Part shown: positions 52,751 through 61,713 of the stretch, piece after piece
Layout of the letters: the number at the start of each line of letters is the position of its first letter
Numbering within the stretch: position 1 is the stretch's first letter
From: Microbacterium sp. SORGH_AS_0969
Lineage (GTDB): Bacteria > Actinomycetota > Actinomycetes > Actinomycetales > Microbacteriaceae
Assembly: GCF_030818255.1 (NCBI RefSeq)
Contig: NZ_JAUTAG010000001.1
Location: forward strand, 2,976,001 to 3,040,000
DNA length: 64,000 nt
Reading direction: 5' to 3'
Translations under genes and position numbers: made by a program
The notes under the pieces: generated by a model
The model's database searches: none
Told to the model about the DNA's origin: nothing
What the model saw: only the letters and a program-made list of their open reading frames with translations

Positions 52751-53076
52751 GGGAGGTCGTCCAACAGCGCGGTCACCGCGCGCATCAACCGCTTCGTCGT
52801 CTCGATGCTGAGCACCGTGGACTGCCGCGCGAACTGATCGGAACCGAACCACACCCACGTCTCGCCGCGGGTCTGCTCCAGTCCGATCGTGATCTCGGTG
52901 ACGCCGATCGCGTGGATGTCGCCGTTCGGGTGAAGGCTGCGCTCGACGCCGGGGACGGTGATGCCTTCGCTGCGGTGCGAGACGTCGGCCGCCGCATGGT
53001 CTTCGTGCTCGCCCGCGCACCAGGAGGGGCACGGGGATGACGGTTTCAGCGCGCGTGGCGGGTCGGGCCAGCTCAT
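52747..53076 (-). CDS. DUF6907-like small protein
   Basis: 109 residues. PSWCAGEHEDHAAADVSHRSE with its Cys and four His may bind metal. The C-terminal half is beta-rich, then helical (LSIETTKRLMRAVTALLDDLP). Such DUF6907-type proteins occur in actinobacterial chromosomes and phage-like islands; the function is unknown. It converges on and overlaps the XRE regulator gene by four bases. It could be co-transcribed with the small gene at 53198 upstream on the same strand. Confidence 0.65.
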   Translation of the reverse strand: MSWPDPPRALKPSSPCPSWCAGEHEDHAAADVSHRSEGITVPGVERSLHPNGDIHAIGVTEITIGLEQTRGETWVWFGSDQFARQSTVLSIETTKRLMRAVTALLDDLP

Positions 53077-53197
53077 GGAGGTCTTCCTCGTGACGATCGT
53101 GCAGGGACGTCCTCGACGATACGAGCCGGACGCGCCCCTCGGGCGAGGCGCGAGCCACCCGTTCCGGTGGTTGACGTCGAGAGGTGGCGCTGCCTGG

Positions 53198-53434
53198 TCA
53201 GGGCAGCTCGCTCGACGGCTGGATGCGCTGCACGTACCGGATCAGCGAGATGGGTCGGGCGGATCGCCACCCCGACCGGGTGAGTGCCATCGTGTACCCC
53301 TCCGCGCGCAACTGCATGGCCGTCTCCGGCGTGAGCAACGTCCGTCCCGGCACCTTCGTCCACCGCAACGCTGTCCCGTAGACGTGCGTGATGCGGGGCG
53401 GGCGGGATTCGAGCGGGTGGCGCGGGCGTGGCAT
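53198..53434 (-). CDS. Hypothetical small basic protein
   Basis: 78 residues from ATG 53434: PRPRHPLESRPPRITHVYG, WTKVPGRTLLTPETAMQLRA and RSARPISLIRYVQR. It is strongly basic with no membrane segment and no recognised family. It lies between the DUF6907 gene and the palindrome at 53501, 67 bases downstream of the latter, so it may be the regulated gene. Coding is supported by position and plausible codon use only. Confidence 0.42.
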   Translation of the reverse strand: MPRPRHPLESRPPRITHVYGTALRWTKVPGRTLLTPETAMQLRAEGYTMALTRSGWRSARPISLIRYVQRIQPSSELP

Positions 53435-53500
53435 GGAACTTCCCGGAGGGTGGGCGACGGGAGTCGCGGGCGCGATCGCCGGCTTGCGATCACTCGAACA

Positions 53501-53520
53501 ATACCATGCATACATGGTAT
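53501..53520. promoter_or_regulatory. 20-bp A/T-rich palindromic operator candidate
   Basis: ATACCATG-CATA-CATGGTAT has perfect 8-bp arms, 12 of 20 bases A/T in a very GC-rich setting. It lies upstream of the minus-strand gene at 53198 and just past the 3' end of the aminotransferase gene. It looks like a dimer-binding operator. Confidence 0.55.
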
Positions 53521-53569
53521 GTCGCCGGTGTGACGGCGAGTTCTCCGCCGTGTGTCACGCGTCGGCCGG

Positions 53570-54775
53570 TCAGGCTCCCGACAGGCCCGCCAGGCGTTCC
53601 GCTGCGTCGCTCAGCACCTCGACGCGTTTGCACGCGGCGAAGCGCACGAGGGTCGCGTAGCGATCCCGCCGAGCGGGGGAGACGAACGCGGTCAGAGGAA
53701 TGCCGACCACCCCGGCACGGGCGGGCAGCTCACGGCAGAACGTTCCCGCGTCCGTGGCGCCGAGCGGGGCGGCATCCACGACCGTGAAGTACGAGCCTCC
53801 GGGAGACGAGACGTCGAAGCCGGCTGCTCGGAGCCCGGTGCCCAGCACCTTCGCCTTGGCGGCCATGGTCGCTGCGACGGAGGCGAAGAACGCGTCGGGC
53901 AGTCGCAGGCCGGCCGCGATCGCCGGTTGGAACGGCGAGCCGCCGACGTAGGTGAGGAACTGCTTGACGGCCAGCACCGCGGTGACCAGCTCGGCGGGAC
54001 CCGTCACCCACCCGGTCTTCCATCCGGTGAGCGAGAACGTCTTGCCGGCGGAGGAGATCGACAGAGTCCGTTCGGCTGCGCCCGGCAGGGTGGCGATCGG
54101 AACGTGCGGTCCGTCGAACACGAGGTGCTCGTACACCTCGTCGGTCACGATGATCGCGTCGTGGAGGTGGGCGAGACGCACGACCTCGTCGAGCACCTCG
54201 CGAGAGAACACCGTGCCCGTCGGGTTGTGGGGGTCGTTGACGAGGATGACTCGCGTCCGGTCGTTGACGGCGGATGCCAGGTCGTCGAGGTCGGGCTGGA
54301 AGTCGGGCCAGCGCAGCGGGACGCCGACGAGCCGCGCTCCGGCCAGCGCGACACTCGCGGCGTACGAGTCGTAGTAGGGCTCGAACACCACGACCTCGTC
54401 GTCGGGACCGTCGATGAGGGCGAGCAGAGTCGCCGCGAGCGCCTCGGTCGCCCCGACCGTCACCAGCACCTCACGCGCGGGATCGAGCTCGAGACCGTAG
54501 AAGCGCTTCTGGTGCTCGGCGATCGCGGTCAGCAGCTCGGGGAAACCGCGCCCCGGGGCGTACTGGTTGACCCCGTCGGCGATGGCGCGCCGCGCGGCTT
54601 CGAGGACGACCTCGGGGCCGTCCTCGTCGGGGAACCCCTGGCCGAGGTTGATCGCGCCGGTCGAGGTCGCCAGGGCGGTCATCTCGGCGAAGATCGTGGG
54701 GACGGCTCGGCCGTCGGCGGAGAGGAGACCGGCTCCTCGGGCGGTGCGCTGCCAGGCGCCGGGGATGGTGTTCAT
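53570..54775 (-). CDS. dapC: PLP-dependent aminotransferase, probable N-succinyldiaminopimelate aminotransferase (DapC)
   Basis: 401 residues, fold-type I class I/II. INLGQGFPDEDGPEVVLEAA, VNQYAPGRG, TVGATEALAATLLAL, NDPHNPTGTVFS, and the PLP Lys in SISSAGKTFSLTGWKTGW (about 235). The N-terminal half closely follows the actinobacterial DapC pattern (Rv0858c), the transamination between DapD and DapE, whose genes are at 2870 and 3826. Kynurenine or methionine aminotransferase activity is an alternative in this clade. The start is ATG 54775. Confidence 0.7.
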   Translation of the reverse strand: MNTIPGAWQRTARGAGLLSADGRAVPTIFAEMTALATSTGAINLGQGFPDEDGPEVVLEAARRAIADGVNQYAPGRGFPELLTAIAEHQKRFYGLELDPAREVLVTVGATEALAATLLALIDGPDDEVVVFEPYYDSYAASVALAGARLVGVPLRWPDFQPDLDDLASAVNDRTRVILVNDPHNPTGTVFSREVLDEVVRLAHLHDAIIVTDEVYEHLVFDGPHVPIATLPGAAERTLSISSAGKTFSLTGWKTGWVTGPAELVTAVLAVKQFLTYVGGSPFQPAIAAGLRLPDAFFASVAATMAAKAKVLGTGLRAAGFDVSSPGGSYFTVVDAAPLGATDAGTFCRELPARAGVVGIPLTAFVSPARRDRYATLVRFAACKRVEVLSDAAERLAGLSGA

Positions 54776-54947
54776 CGGGGAAGTGCCTTCGAAGGGGTGC
54801 GTGGGCCGGAGGGCCGATAGGTTCTCACCGTAGGCCATCGGCCTTGCGGGGCGTTGGTGTGAGACCCATAGAGGCGGCTCACCCGCGTCATAGGCAGCGC
54901 ACAGCATTCGGGGTCATCGTTGAAGCGCCTGGAAGAAGGAGCATCAC

Positions 54948-56561
54948 ATGAGCGACAACACGGACAACCGCCCCGAGGGTAACGACATCAGCTCGAACAC
55001 TGACGCGACCGCGCAGAACGCCGTGCCCGCCTCGCCGAACACCGACCACACCGCGACCGGGAACGCGAGCGACGCCGCCGCCACCCCCGGCGCCGTTCCG
55101 CCCGTGCCGACGCGTTCGCCCGCCGCCGCCGCGGCCGCGTGGCCGCCGCCGGCGCACAACCCCGCCGCGGGGACGCACGCGTCCGGTTCCACCCACGACG
55201 GAGCCACCCGCCCGCAGGCCTACGCCGCCGCGCCGTCCGGCGCGACCGGCCCCACCGGCCACGCGTTCGGCCCGGCCGCGGGCGGTCACGACCCGCACGG
55301 ACAGCACCCCACGCTGAACCTCGGCGGGACGCCGACCGCCACGCAGCCGCGCAAGAAGAGCTCGGCCCCCAAGGTCGCCGCTCTCCTCGTCGCCGCAGCC
55401 CTGGTCGGCGGCGGCGCGGGCCTCGGTGGCACGTACGCCGGTCTGTCGCTGTGGGGCGGGTCGAACTCGGCCGCCGTCGCGGGTCCGACGGCCGTCACGG
55501 TCAACAACCCCGAAGACGTCAACAACACCACCGCTGTCGCGGCCAAGGTCGTGCCGAGCGTCGTGACGATCCAAGCGATGGAGGGCCAGACCGGCGACAC
55601 CGGCTCGGGCGTGATCCTGAGCAAGGACGGCTACATCCTCACCAACAACCACGTCGTGACCATCGGCGGCAAGTCCGCCAACCCGACGGTGTCGGTCACC
55701 ACGTCGGACGGACGCGTCTTCTCCGCGAAGATCGTCGGCACCGACGCGACCTACGACCTCGCGGTGATCAAGGTCGACAACGCCTCGAACCTCACCCCGA
55801 TCGAATGGGCGGACTCGTCGCAGCTCAACGTCGGCGACAACGTCTCGGCGGTCGGCGCTCCGCTCGACCTGCCCAACACGGTCACCACGGGAATCGTCAG
55901 CGCGTTGAACCGTTCGATCCTCGTCGCCTCGTCGGCCGCCCCCAAGGACGGCACCGAGTCGGAGGACGGTTCGGGCTCGGGCGGCAACCAGAACCCGTTC
56001 TACTTCGACTTCGGCGATGGACAGCAGAGCCAGCAGCAGGCGACCGACTCCATCAAGATCGCCGTCATCCAGACGGATGCCGCGATCAACCCCGGCAACT
56101 CCGGTGGCGCGCTCGTCGACGACGAAGGCAAGCTGATCGGCATCAACGTCGCCATCGCCAACGCCGGTGGATCGTCGTCCGGCGGTCAGTCCGGCAACAT
56201 CGGCGTGGGCTTCGCGATCCCGTCGGACATCGCCAAGCGCATCTCGCAGGACATCATCGACAACGGCGCCGCCACGCACGGTCTGCTCGGCGCCAACGTC
56301 CAGGATGCCGGCAGCATGCAGGGCGCGACCACCACGGGCGCCTACGTCGCCGTCGCGGTCGACGGCGGTGCCGCTCAGGCAGCGGGGCTGCAGAAGGGCG
56401 ACATCGTGACGAAGTTCAACGGCGTCCCGATCACCAACTCCGCCGACCTGACCGCACAGGTCCGGGCGCTCGCCGCCGGGACCAAGGCTGAGATCACCTA
56501 CGTCCGCAACGGGCAGGAGAAGACCGCCGAGGTCACCCTCGGACAGATGCCCACCAACTGA
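54948..56561 (+). CDS. Membrane-anchored HtrA/DegP-like serine protease with PDZ domain
   Basis: 537 residues. A cytosolic disordered N-terminus rich in Ala/Pro/Asn (about 1-140), one transmembrane helix (about 143-168), a trypsin-like domain and a C-terminal PDZ (about 440-535). The triad is His in TNNHVVTIGG (about 234), Asp in TYDLAVIKVD (about 268) and Ser in INPGNSGGALVDD (about 385). It acts outside the membrane in envelope protein quality control, like mycobacterial PepD. ATG 54948 has AAGGAG seven bases upstream. The terminator hairpin carries the next gene's promoter. Confidence 0.92.
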   Translation: MSDNTDNRPEGNDISSNTDATAQNAVPASPNTDHTATGNASDAAATPGAVPPVPTRSPAAAAAAWPPPAHNPAAGTHASGSTHDGATRPQAYAAAPSGATGPTGHAFGPAAGGHDPHGQHPTLNLGGTPTATQPRKKSSAPKVAALLVAAALVGGGAGLGGTYAGLSLWGGSNSAAVAGPTAVTVNNPEDVNNTTAVAAKVVPSVVTIQAMEGQTGDTGSGVILSKDGYILTNNHVVTIGGKSANPTVSVTTSDGRVFSAKIVGTDATYDLAVIKVDNASNLTPIEWADSSQLNVGDNVSAVGAPLDLPNTVTTGIVSALNRSILVASSAAPKDGTESEDGSGSGGNQNPFYFDFGDGQQSQQQATDSIKIAVIQTDAAINPGNSGGALVDDEGKLIGINVAIANAGGSSSGGQSGNIGVGFAIPSDIAKRISQDIIDNGAATHGLLGANVQDAGSMQGATTTGAYVAVAVDGGAAQAAGLQKGDIVTKFNGVPITNSADLTAQVRALAAGTKAEITYVRNGQEKTAEVTLGQMPTN

Positions 56562-56587
56562 CGCTCCGCCTGACGCTCCGGCGTCGG

Positions 56588-56620
56588 ACGCCACCCCGCG
56601 ATAGGCTCGCGGGGTGGCGT
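56588..56620 (+). terminator. Hairpin that is both htrA-like terminator and promoter/start of the next gene
   Basis: Perfect 14-bp arms (56588-56601 and 56607-56620, ACGCCACCCCGCGA and its complement) enclose TAGGC and are followed by CTTTCTCGTT. The loop plus the first arm base make TAGGCT (56602-56607), a -10 element six bases before GTG 56614. That start codon lies inside the right arm. Read-through RNA would form the hairpin, while a leaderless mRNA starting at 56614 would not. Confidence 0.7.
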
Positions 56621-57891
56621 CTTTCTCGTTCGGGGCGGGAAACGCGCGAAAACTCCGCCGGATCCCGCTCTACCTCGCGGGTCGTCTCCTCACCGCTCTG
56701 GTCCCGCGATCGCGCGAGCGCTGGGTGTTCGGGTGCGCGGTCGGCGTGACCGACGGCGCTCTCGCCCTGTGGCGATTGGCCGCCGAGCGCGGAGAACGGG
56801 CGCTCTGGCTCGTCGCCGATGAGACTCAGGAGCGCGAGGCTGGATGCCTCGGCATCCCGTCGGTGAGGAGAGACTCCGTCCGCGGTCTGTGGGCTACCGC
56901 GCGAGCGCGGGTGATCGTGGTGACCCATGGGTTCGGCGACGTCCAGCGCTACGCGGTGACAGGCGCGTTCATCGTCCAGCTCTGGCACGGCATCCCGCTC
57001 AAGCGCATCGGCCTCGACTCTCCCGAGACCACGCGCGCCGGGTCGACGCGCGCCGGGTCCACCGTGGTGCGTCGTGTGCTGGCGGTCCTCTACCGCCGAA
57101 CGACCCGTCAGATCTCGATGCTCCCCGCCGCATCGCACCTCGTGCGCGGGCGACTCGAGACCGCTTTCGGCCTTCCCGACGCGCGCCTGCCCATCACGGG
57201 CGAACCGCGCGTCGACGTCCTCTCCCAAGGCTCCGCGGATGAGCGTCGCCACGCCGCCCGCGCCGCTCTCGACGAGGCGTGCGGCCGCCCGCTCGGCGAT
57301 ACCCGGGTCGTCCTGTACGCACCCACGTGGCGCGACGGCGAGCCCGACCCCGCGGTGCCCGACGCGGAGGAGTGGGATGCCATCACCGCCGCTCTCGACC
57401 GTCTCGACGCCACACTGCTCATCCGCTCGCACCCGCTCGGCGCCGGCGACTACACGCCGCCCGTGTCGCACGAACGGGTCGGGGCACTCGGGAACGATCG
57501 GGTGGCCGACATCACCCCGCTCCTCCCCGGGATCGACCTCCTCGTCACCGACTACTCGTCGCTGGCGTTCGACGCCGCACTCGTGCCGCTCCCGGTGCTG
57601 TTCTTCGCGCCCGACCTCGAGGAGTACACCGCGCGGCGCGGCCTGTACGGGACCTACACGGAGGTCGCCGGCACCGACCCCGCGCGCACCTGGACCGACG
57701 TGCTGACGCGGGCGGGTGGCATCCTGGACGATCCGACCGAGGCGGTCACAGCCTCCCGCCGTCGCAGCGACACCGTCCACGCGCACCGGGACGGGCGGAA
57801 CACCGAACGCGTGTACCGCGAGATCCGCCGTCGCCTCGAGCGGGCGAAACCGACCAACGCCCGGTGGGGCGCGAGAAGGGCGCCGCGATGA
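56614..57891 (+). CDS. CDP-glycerol:glycerophosphotransferase family protein (first of three)
   Basis: 425 residues. Teichoic-acid polymerase-type GT-B fold: VTHGFGDVQRY, QLWHGIPLKRIGLDSP (about 127-142), VLYAPTWRDGEP (about 232), LIRSHPL and TDYSSLAFDAALVPLPVLFF (about 313-332). Such enzymes transfer glycerol- or ribitol-phosphate units in wall teichoic acid synthesis on the cytosolic membrane face. GTG 56614 is set by its embedded promoter. The next family member overlaps the stop by four bases. A 15-base tandem duplication at 57031 adds RAGST. Confidence 0.85.
   Translation: MASFSFGAGNARKLRRIPLYLAGRLLTALVPRSRERWVFGCAVGVTDGALALWRLAAERGERALWLVADETQEREAGCLGIPSVRRDSVRGLWATARARVIVVTHGFGDVQRYAVTGAFIVQLWHGIPLKRIGLDSPETTRAGSTRAGSTVVRRVLAVLYRRTTRQISMLPAASHLVRGRLETAFGLPDARLPITGEPRVDVLSQGSADERRHAARAALDEACGRPLGDTRVVLYAPTWRDGEPDPAVPDAEEWDAITAALDRLDATLLIRSHPLGAGDYTPPVSHERVGALGNDRVADITPLLPGIDLLVTDYSSLAFDAALVPLPVLFFAPDLEEYTARRGLYGTYTEVAGTDPARTWTDVLTRAGGILDDPTEAVTASRRRSDTVHAHRDGRNTERVYREIRRRLERAKPTNARWGARRAPR
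57031..57060 (+). repeat. 15-bp in-frame tandem duplication
   Basis: ACGCGCGCCGGGTCG at 57031-57045 is repeated at 57046-57060 with one change in the last base. It adds five residues (TRAGS) to the glycerophosphotransferase without shifting frame. Confidence 0.8.
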
Positions 57892-59330
57892 CCGACGCAC
57901 GTTTCCTCGACGACGGGGGTGTTCCCGTGTTCGAGATCGCCGGCACGGGAGCCCGTCCGGCATCCGTCACGCTCATCGGACGACGAGCCCGCGTCTCCGC
58001 GAGGCTGTACGGACGAGGGCGCACGTGGCGCGCCGAGGTGCCCTTGCGCGCATCGCGGTGGGGCGGACCCGAGCTGCCTCTGCCGACGGGGGAGTACCGG
58101 CTCTCGATCGAGGCGGGGGAGGCGACGGATGCCGCGCCCCCGGCCGGGGCGATCTCCCTCACGGTCCTTCCGGGCCTGCGTGCCGCGTGGACGGGGGCGA
58201 CTCTGCGCGTGGGGCCGCCGGTCGATACCCCGGAAGCGCAGGCCGCCCTCGAGACGCGGTACGCCCGGCGGCGTGAACCGTTCGAGAACGCGGTGTTCTT
58301 CGAGAGCTTCTACGGCCGCAACGCGAGCTGCAACCCGCTCGCAATCGATCGAGAGCTCGCGCGCGTTGCTCCCGGGGTGACGCGGTACTGGAGTGTGGTC
58401 GACCTCTCGGTGCAGGTCCCGCCGGGGGCGGTCGCGGTCGTCGAGGGGAGCCCGGAGTGGTGGCGCGCCCGTGGGGTCGCGCGGCTGCTCGTCGTCAACG
58501 ACTGGCTGCGGAGGCGCTTCGTCCGCCGCCGCGGGCAGGTGGTGCTGCAGACCTGGCACGGCACGCCCCTCAAGCGCTTGGCGCTGCACCGCCCGGGCTT
58601 CGATCCTCGGCGCGCGGCCGCCGTGGTGCGCGAGGCGCTGCGCTGGAACGTCCTGCTCGCGCAGAGCCCCTACGCGGCGCGCGTCCTCACCAAGGCCTAT
58701 GCCTTCCTGCGCCGCCCGGTGTGGATCGAGGGGTACCCGCGGAACGATGTCCTCCGCACGGACGACGGAGAGCGTACCCGTCACGCCCTCGGCATCGGCG
58801 CGGGCGAGCGGGTGCTCCTGTACGCGCCGACGTGGCGCGACGACCGGGAGGCCATCGTCGACTTCGTCGACCCGACCGCCCTGGCCCGGGCGACGGACTC
58901 CGTCGTGCTGGTTCGCGGGCATTCCCGCACGCTCCTCCCCGGGGAGGACGCGCGCGGCCCGCGCGTGATCGACGTCACGGGATACCCGGACACGGCGCGA
59001 CTCCTCGCTGTCGCCGATGCGCTCATCACCGACTACTCGTCGGTCATGTTCGACTTCAGCATCACGGGCAAGCCGATGTACTTCCTCGTGCCCGACCTCG
59101 AGCACTACCGCGGAGCGCTCCGCGGCTTCTACTTCGACCTGGTGGACGCGGCTCCCGGTCCCGTCGTCCGGACGCAGGACGAACTCGCCCGTGCGATCGA
59201 CGAGGTCGATCCGTCGATCTTCGCCGAGCGTTACGCCCGGTGGCAGCGCATCTTCAACGCCCGCGACGACGGCCGCGCGAGCGAGCGCGTCGTGGCGCGC
59301 ATTCTCGATCAGGGGTTCGTCGACCGCTAG
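57888..59330 (+). CDS. CDP-glycerol:glycerophosphotransferase family protein (second of three)
   Basis: 480 residues. A ~100-residue N-terminal beta-rich domain precedes the GT-B catalytic part: FFESFYGRNASCNPLAIDREL, LQTWHGTPLKRLALHRPG (about 221-238), EGYPRNDVL, VLLYAPTWRDDREAI, VRGHSRTLLP and ITDYSSVMFDFSITGKPMYFLVPD (about 379-402). It is a longer form than its upstream partner and may act as polymerase while the first acts as primase (inference). ATG 57888 overlaps the preceding stop as ATGA. It ends four bases into the convergent GT2 gene. Confidence 0.87.
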   Translation: MTDARFLDDGGVPVFEIAGTGARPASVTLIGRRARVSARLYGRGRTWRAEVPLRASRWGGPELPLPTGEYRLSIEAGEATDAAPPAGAISLTVLPGLRAAWTGATLRVGPPVDTPEAQAALETRYARRREPFENAVFFESFYGRNASCNPLAIDRELARVAPGVTRYWSVVDLSVQVPPGAVAVVEGSPEWWRARGVARLLVVNDWLRRRFVRRRGQVVLQTWHGTPLKRLALHRPGFDPRRAAAVVREALRWNVLLAQSPYAARVLTKAYAFLRRPVWIEGYPRNDVLRTDDGERTRHALGIGAGERVLLYAPTWRDDREAIVDFVDPTALARATDSVVLVRGHSRTLLPGEDARGPRVIDVTGYPDTARLLAVADALITDYSSVMFDFSITGKPMYFLVPDLEHYRGALRGFYFDLVDAAPGPVVRTQDELARAIDEVDPSIFAERYARWQRIFNARDDGRASERVVARILDQGFVDR

Positions 59331-60421
59331 GGCAGCGGCGTGTTGCGCCCCTCGAGCCGAGAGGTGTCGACGGTGTCGTGCGCGCCCCGCGCGACTCCCC
59401 ACAGGAAGCCCGATCCCCACGAGAGATGCATCGAGGGCAGGACCGCTGCCGTCCACGCGCGGTCGCGCCAGCCGCGACCACCGCCGCGCCCGAGCGAGAC
59501 CACGGCGACCAGCAGCGCATACGCCGCGACGGGAAGGTGGAGGACGGATGCCACGGCCGAGCGGCGGCGGCGCGTACGACGAGCCGTCTGCCACAGACCG
59601 GCGGTGGTCGAGAGCACGACGGCCACGACGAGAGCGGGAGGGGCGAAGAATCGCAGCGAGTTGCGCCGGCCGTATCGTCGGACGAGTTCGCCGCGCCACG
59701 CTCCGGTCGCACGGAACTGCCGCACGAGCCGTGTCCAGCTCTCGCGAGGCCAGTAGACGACCGAGAGGGCGGGGTCGAACCACACCCGATAGCCCGCGCG
59801 CCGCAGCCGGAGGTTGAGCTCCCAGTCCTCCCCGCGGCGGATCGACGGATCGAAGCCGCCCACCTCATCGAGCGCGGCGCGGCGCATGACGCCGAGGTAG
59901 GCCGATTCGGCCGGACCCTCGACCGCACCGCCGTGGTACGCACCGCCGCCCAGTCCGGCTCGCGAGTTGTACGCGCGAGCGACCGCGCGTTGGAAGGGAG
60001 AGCGACCGTCCGCGCGCATCACACCGCCGACGTTCGCCGCCCGTGTGCGGGCGAGGGTCGCCAGGGCGCGGCGGGTGTACCCCGGAGAGAGCTCGGAGTG
60101 AGCATCGACGCGCACCACGGTCGGGTGGCGACTGGCGGCGAGAGCGAGGTTGAGGCCGACCGGGATATCGGCATCCGGGTTGTCGACGAGCACGATGCGC
60201 GGGTCGCCGTCCGCCAGCTCACGGGCGATCGAGGTGGTGCCGTCGGTCGACGGGCCGAGGGCGAGGACGATCTCCACGGGTCCGGGAACGTCCTGCGCGA
60301 GGGCGGATGCGACGGCGTGCCGCAGGTACCGCTCCTCGTTGAGGACGGGCATGATGAAGCTCACGCCGGCGTCGTCGGGGGGAACGGGCGCGTCTCTACC
60401 GCCGGGGGTCGGGAGGGGCAT
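59327..60421 (-). CDS. Glycosyltransferase family 2 protein
   Basis: 364 residues. GT-A fold with VSFIMPVLNEERYLRHAVASAL (about 20-41), the DxD-like VVRVDAHSELSPGY (about 101-114) and the acceptor-side GVMRRAALDEVGGFDPSIRRGEDWELNLRLR. The GEDWELN motif provides the catalytic Glu/Asp. Two to three hydrophobic helices at the C-terminus (about 260-345) anchor it to the membrane. It probably adds sugars in the same surface polymer pathway as the flanking glycerophosphotransferases. AAGGAT is six bases before ATG 60421. Confidence 0.87.
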   Translation of the reverse strand: MPLPTPGGRDAPVPPDDAGVSFIMPVLNEERYLRHAVASALAQDVPGPVEIVLALGPSTDGTTSIARELADGDPRIVLVDNPDADIPVGLNLALAASRHPTVVRVDAHSELSPGYTRRALATLARTRAANVGGVMRADGRSPFQRAVARAYNSRAGLGGGAYHGGAVEGPAESAYLGVMRRAALDEVGGFDPSIRRGEDWELNLRLRRAGYRVWFDPALSVVYWPRESWTRLVRQFRATGAWRGELVRRYGRRNSLRFFAPPALVVAVVLSTTAGLWQTARRTRRRRSAVASVLHLPVAAYALLVAVVSLGRGGGRGWRDRAWTAAVLPSMHLSWGSGFLWGVARGAHDTVDTSRLEGRNTPLP

Positions 60422-60464
60422 CCCTCGATCCTTTCACGGTGCACCTGGCCGCTACCCTGGAACG

Positions 60465-61713
60465 ATGCCCCTCGTCCGCGACGCCCGACTCGCCGTCGGC
60501 CTGCTGCGCAAGGCGGTCGCGACCCGGGGTGCCCGACGCGACCTGCACCGCGCGCTGGCCGCGCGGGGCCCCCTCCCCGAGAACGCGTTCCGCATCGCGG
60601 TGTACTTCGCCGACGGCGCGGTCAACATGTACCAGATGCGCCAGTGGTACGCGCCGCTGCGCGAGCTGGCGCGCACCTGGCCGGTCGTCGTGATCAGCCG
60701 GACGATCCGCGGTTCCGACGCGTTGCTGAAAGACGGCGAGCTCCCGGTCGCGTTCGCGCCGACCGTGCGCGACGTCGAGCGAGTGCTCGCCGAGCAGGAC
60801 ATCCGGCTCGTGTTCTATGTCAATCAGAACACCCGGAACTTCCAGATGTTCCGCTACGGGCGCCGCTGGCACGTGTTCATCAACCACGGCGAGTCCGACA
60901 AGATGTACATGACGACGAACCAGTTCAAGGCGTACGACTACGCCTTCGTCGCCGGAGACGCCGCCCGCGCCCGCCATCTCACGCGCACTGTGGGACTACG
61001 ACCTCGACCGCCGGACGTTCTCGATCGGGCGTCCCCAGGCCGACCACGCGGTGGGGGAGGCGCCGTTCGCTGACGATGATCGCACCGTCGTGCTGTACGC
61101 CCCGACCTGGGAGGGCGACCGCCCGTCGGCACACTACGGCTCGGTCCGCACGCACGGCGAGGCATTGGTCGCCGCCCTGCTCGCCACGGGTCGTCACCGC
61201 GTCGTCTACCGCCCGCACCCGCGCTCGGGAGTCGTGGATGCCGAGTACGGCGCCGCGAACGCGCGCATCATCGCGGCCCTGGCAGCCGCGAACCGAGCAG
61301 ATCCGTCGGCGCAGCACGTCTACGACACCTCGCCCGCGCTCGGGTGGCAGCTGCGGTCCGCCGACCTCGCCGTCCTCGACATCTCCGCGATGGTCTATGA
61401 CCGACTCGCCTTCGCCGCCCCGTTGCTCATCACGCGGCCGAGCGATCCCGAAGCCGAGGTCGACGAGGCGGGCTACCTCTCGGCGTGCGAGTGGTTGGAT
61501 GCCGCCTCCTCGGGCGACATCGTCGCAGAGACGGATCGCGTGCTCCGTGACCCCGAGGCTGTCGCTCGCCTGCGGCACTGGGTGCAGCACTACTTCGGCG
61601 ACACCACGCCGGGCGCGTCCACGGCGCGCTTCCACGCCGCTGTCGCCGAGCTCATGCGCCGCTGGGACGCGTGGCACGCGCGCGAGGGTGACCGGGCGTC
61701 GCGGCATTCATAA
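60465..61713 (+). pseudogene. CDP-glycerol:glycerophosphotransferase family gene (third) split by a one-base frameshift
   Basis: The first frame runs from ATG 60465 (PLVRDARLAVGLLRKAVATR) through FINHGESDKMYMTTNQFKAYD to AGDAARAR. The second frame takes over at ALWDYDLDRRTFSIGRPQADH and continues through VVLYAPTWEGDRP and YRPHPRSGVVD to the stop at 61711-61713. Removing one C near 60974-60975 joins them into a protein of about 415 residues. Both halves look well conserved, so the lesion is recent or an error. TACCCT six bases before the ATG suggests a leaderless mRNA. The stop codon TAA is supplied by the family A repeat. Confidence 0.82.

Noticed and set aside
52385..53569. A complete prophage or integrative element around the XRE gene
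   Set aside because: No integrase, attachment-site repeats or phage structural genes are present within about 10 kb; only a small accessory patch is supported.
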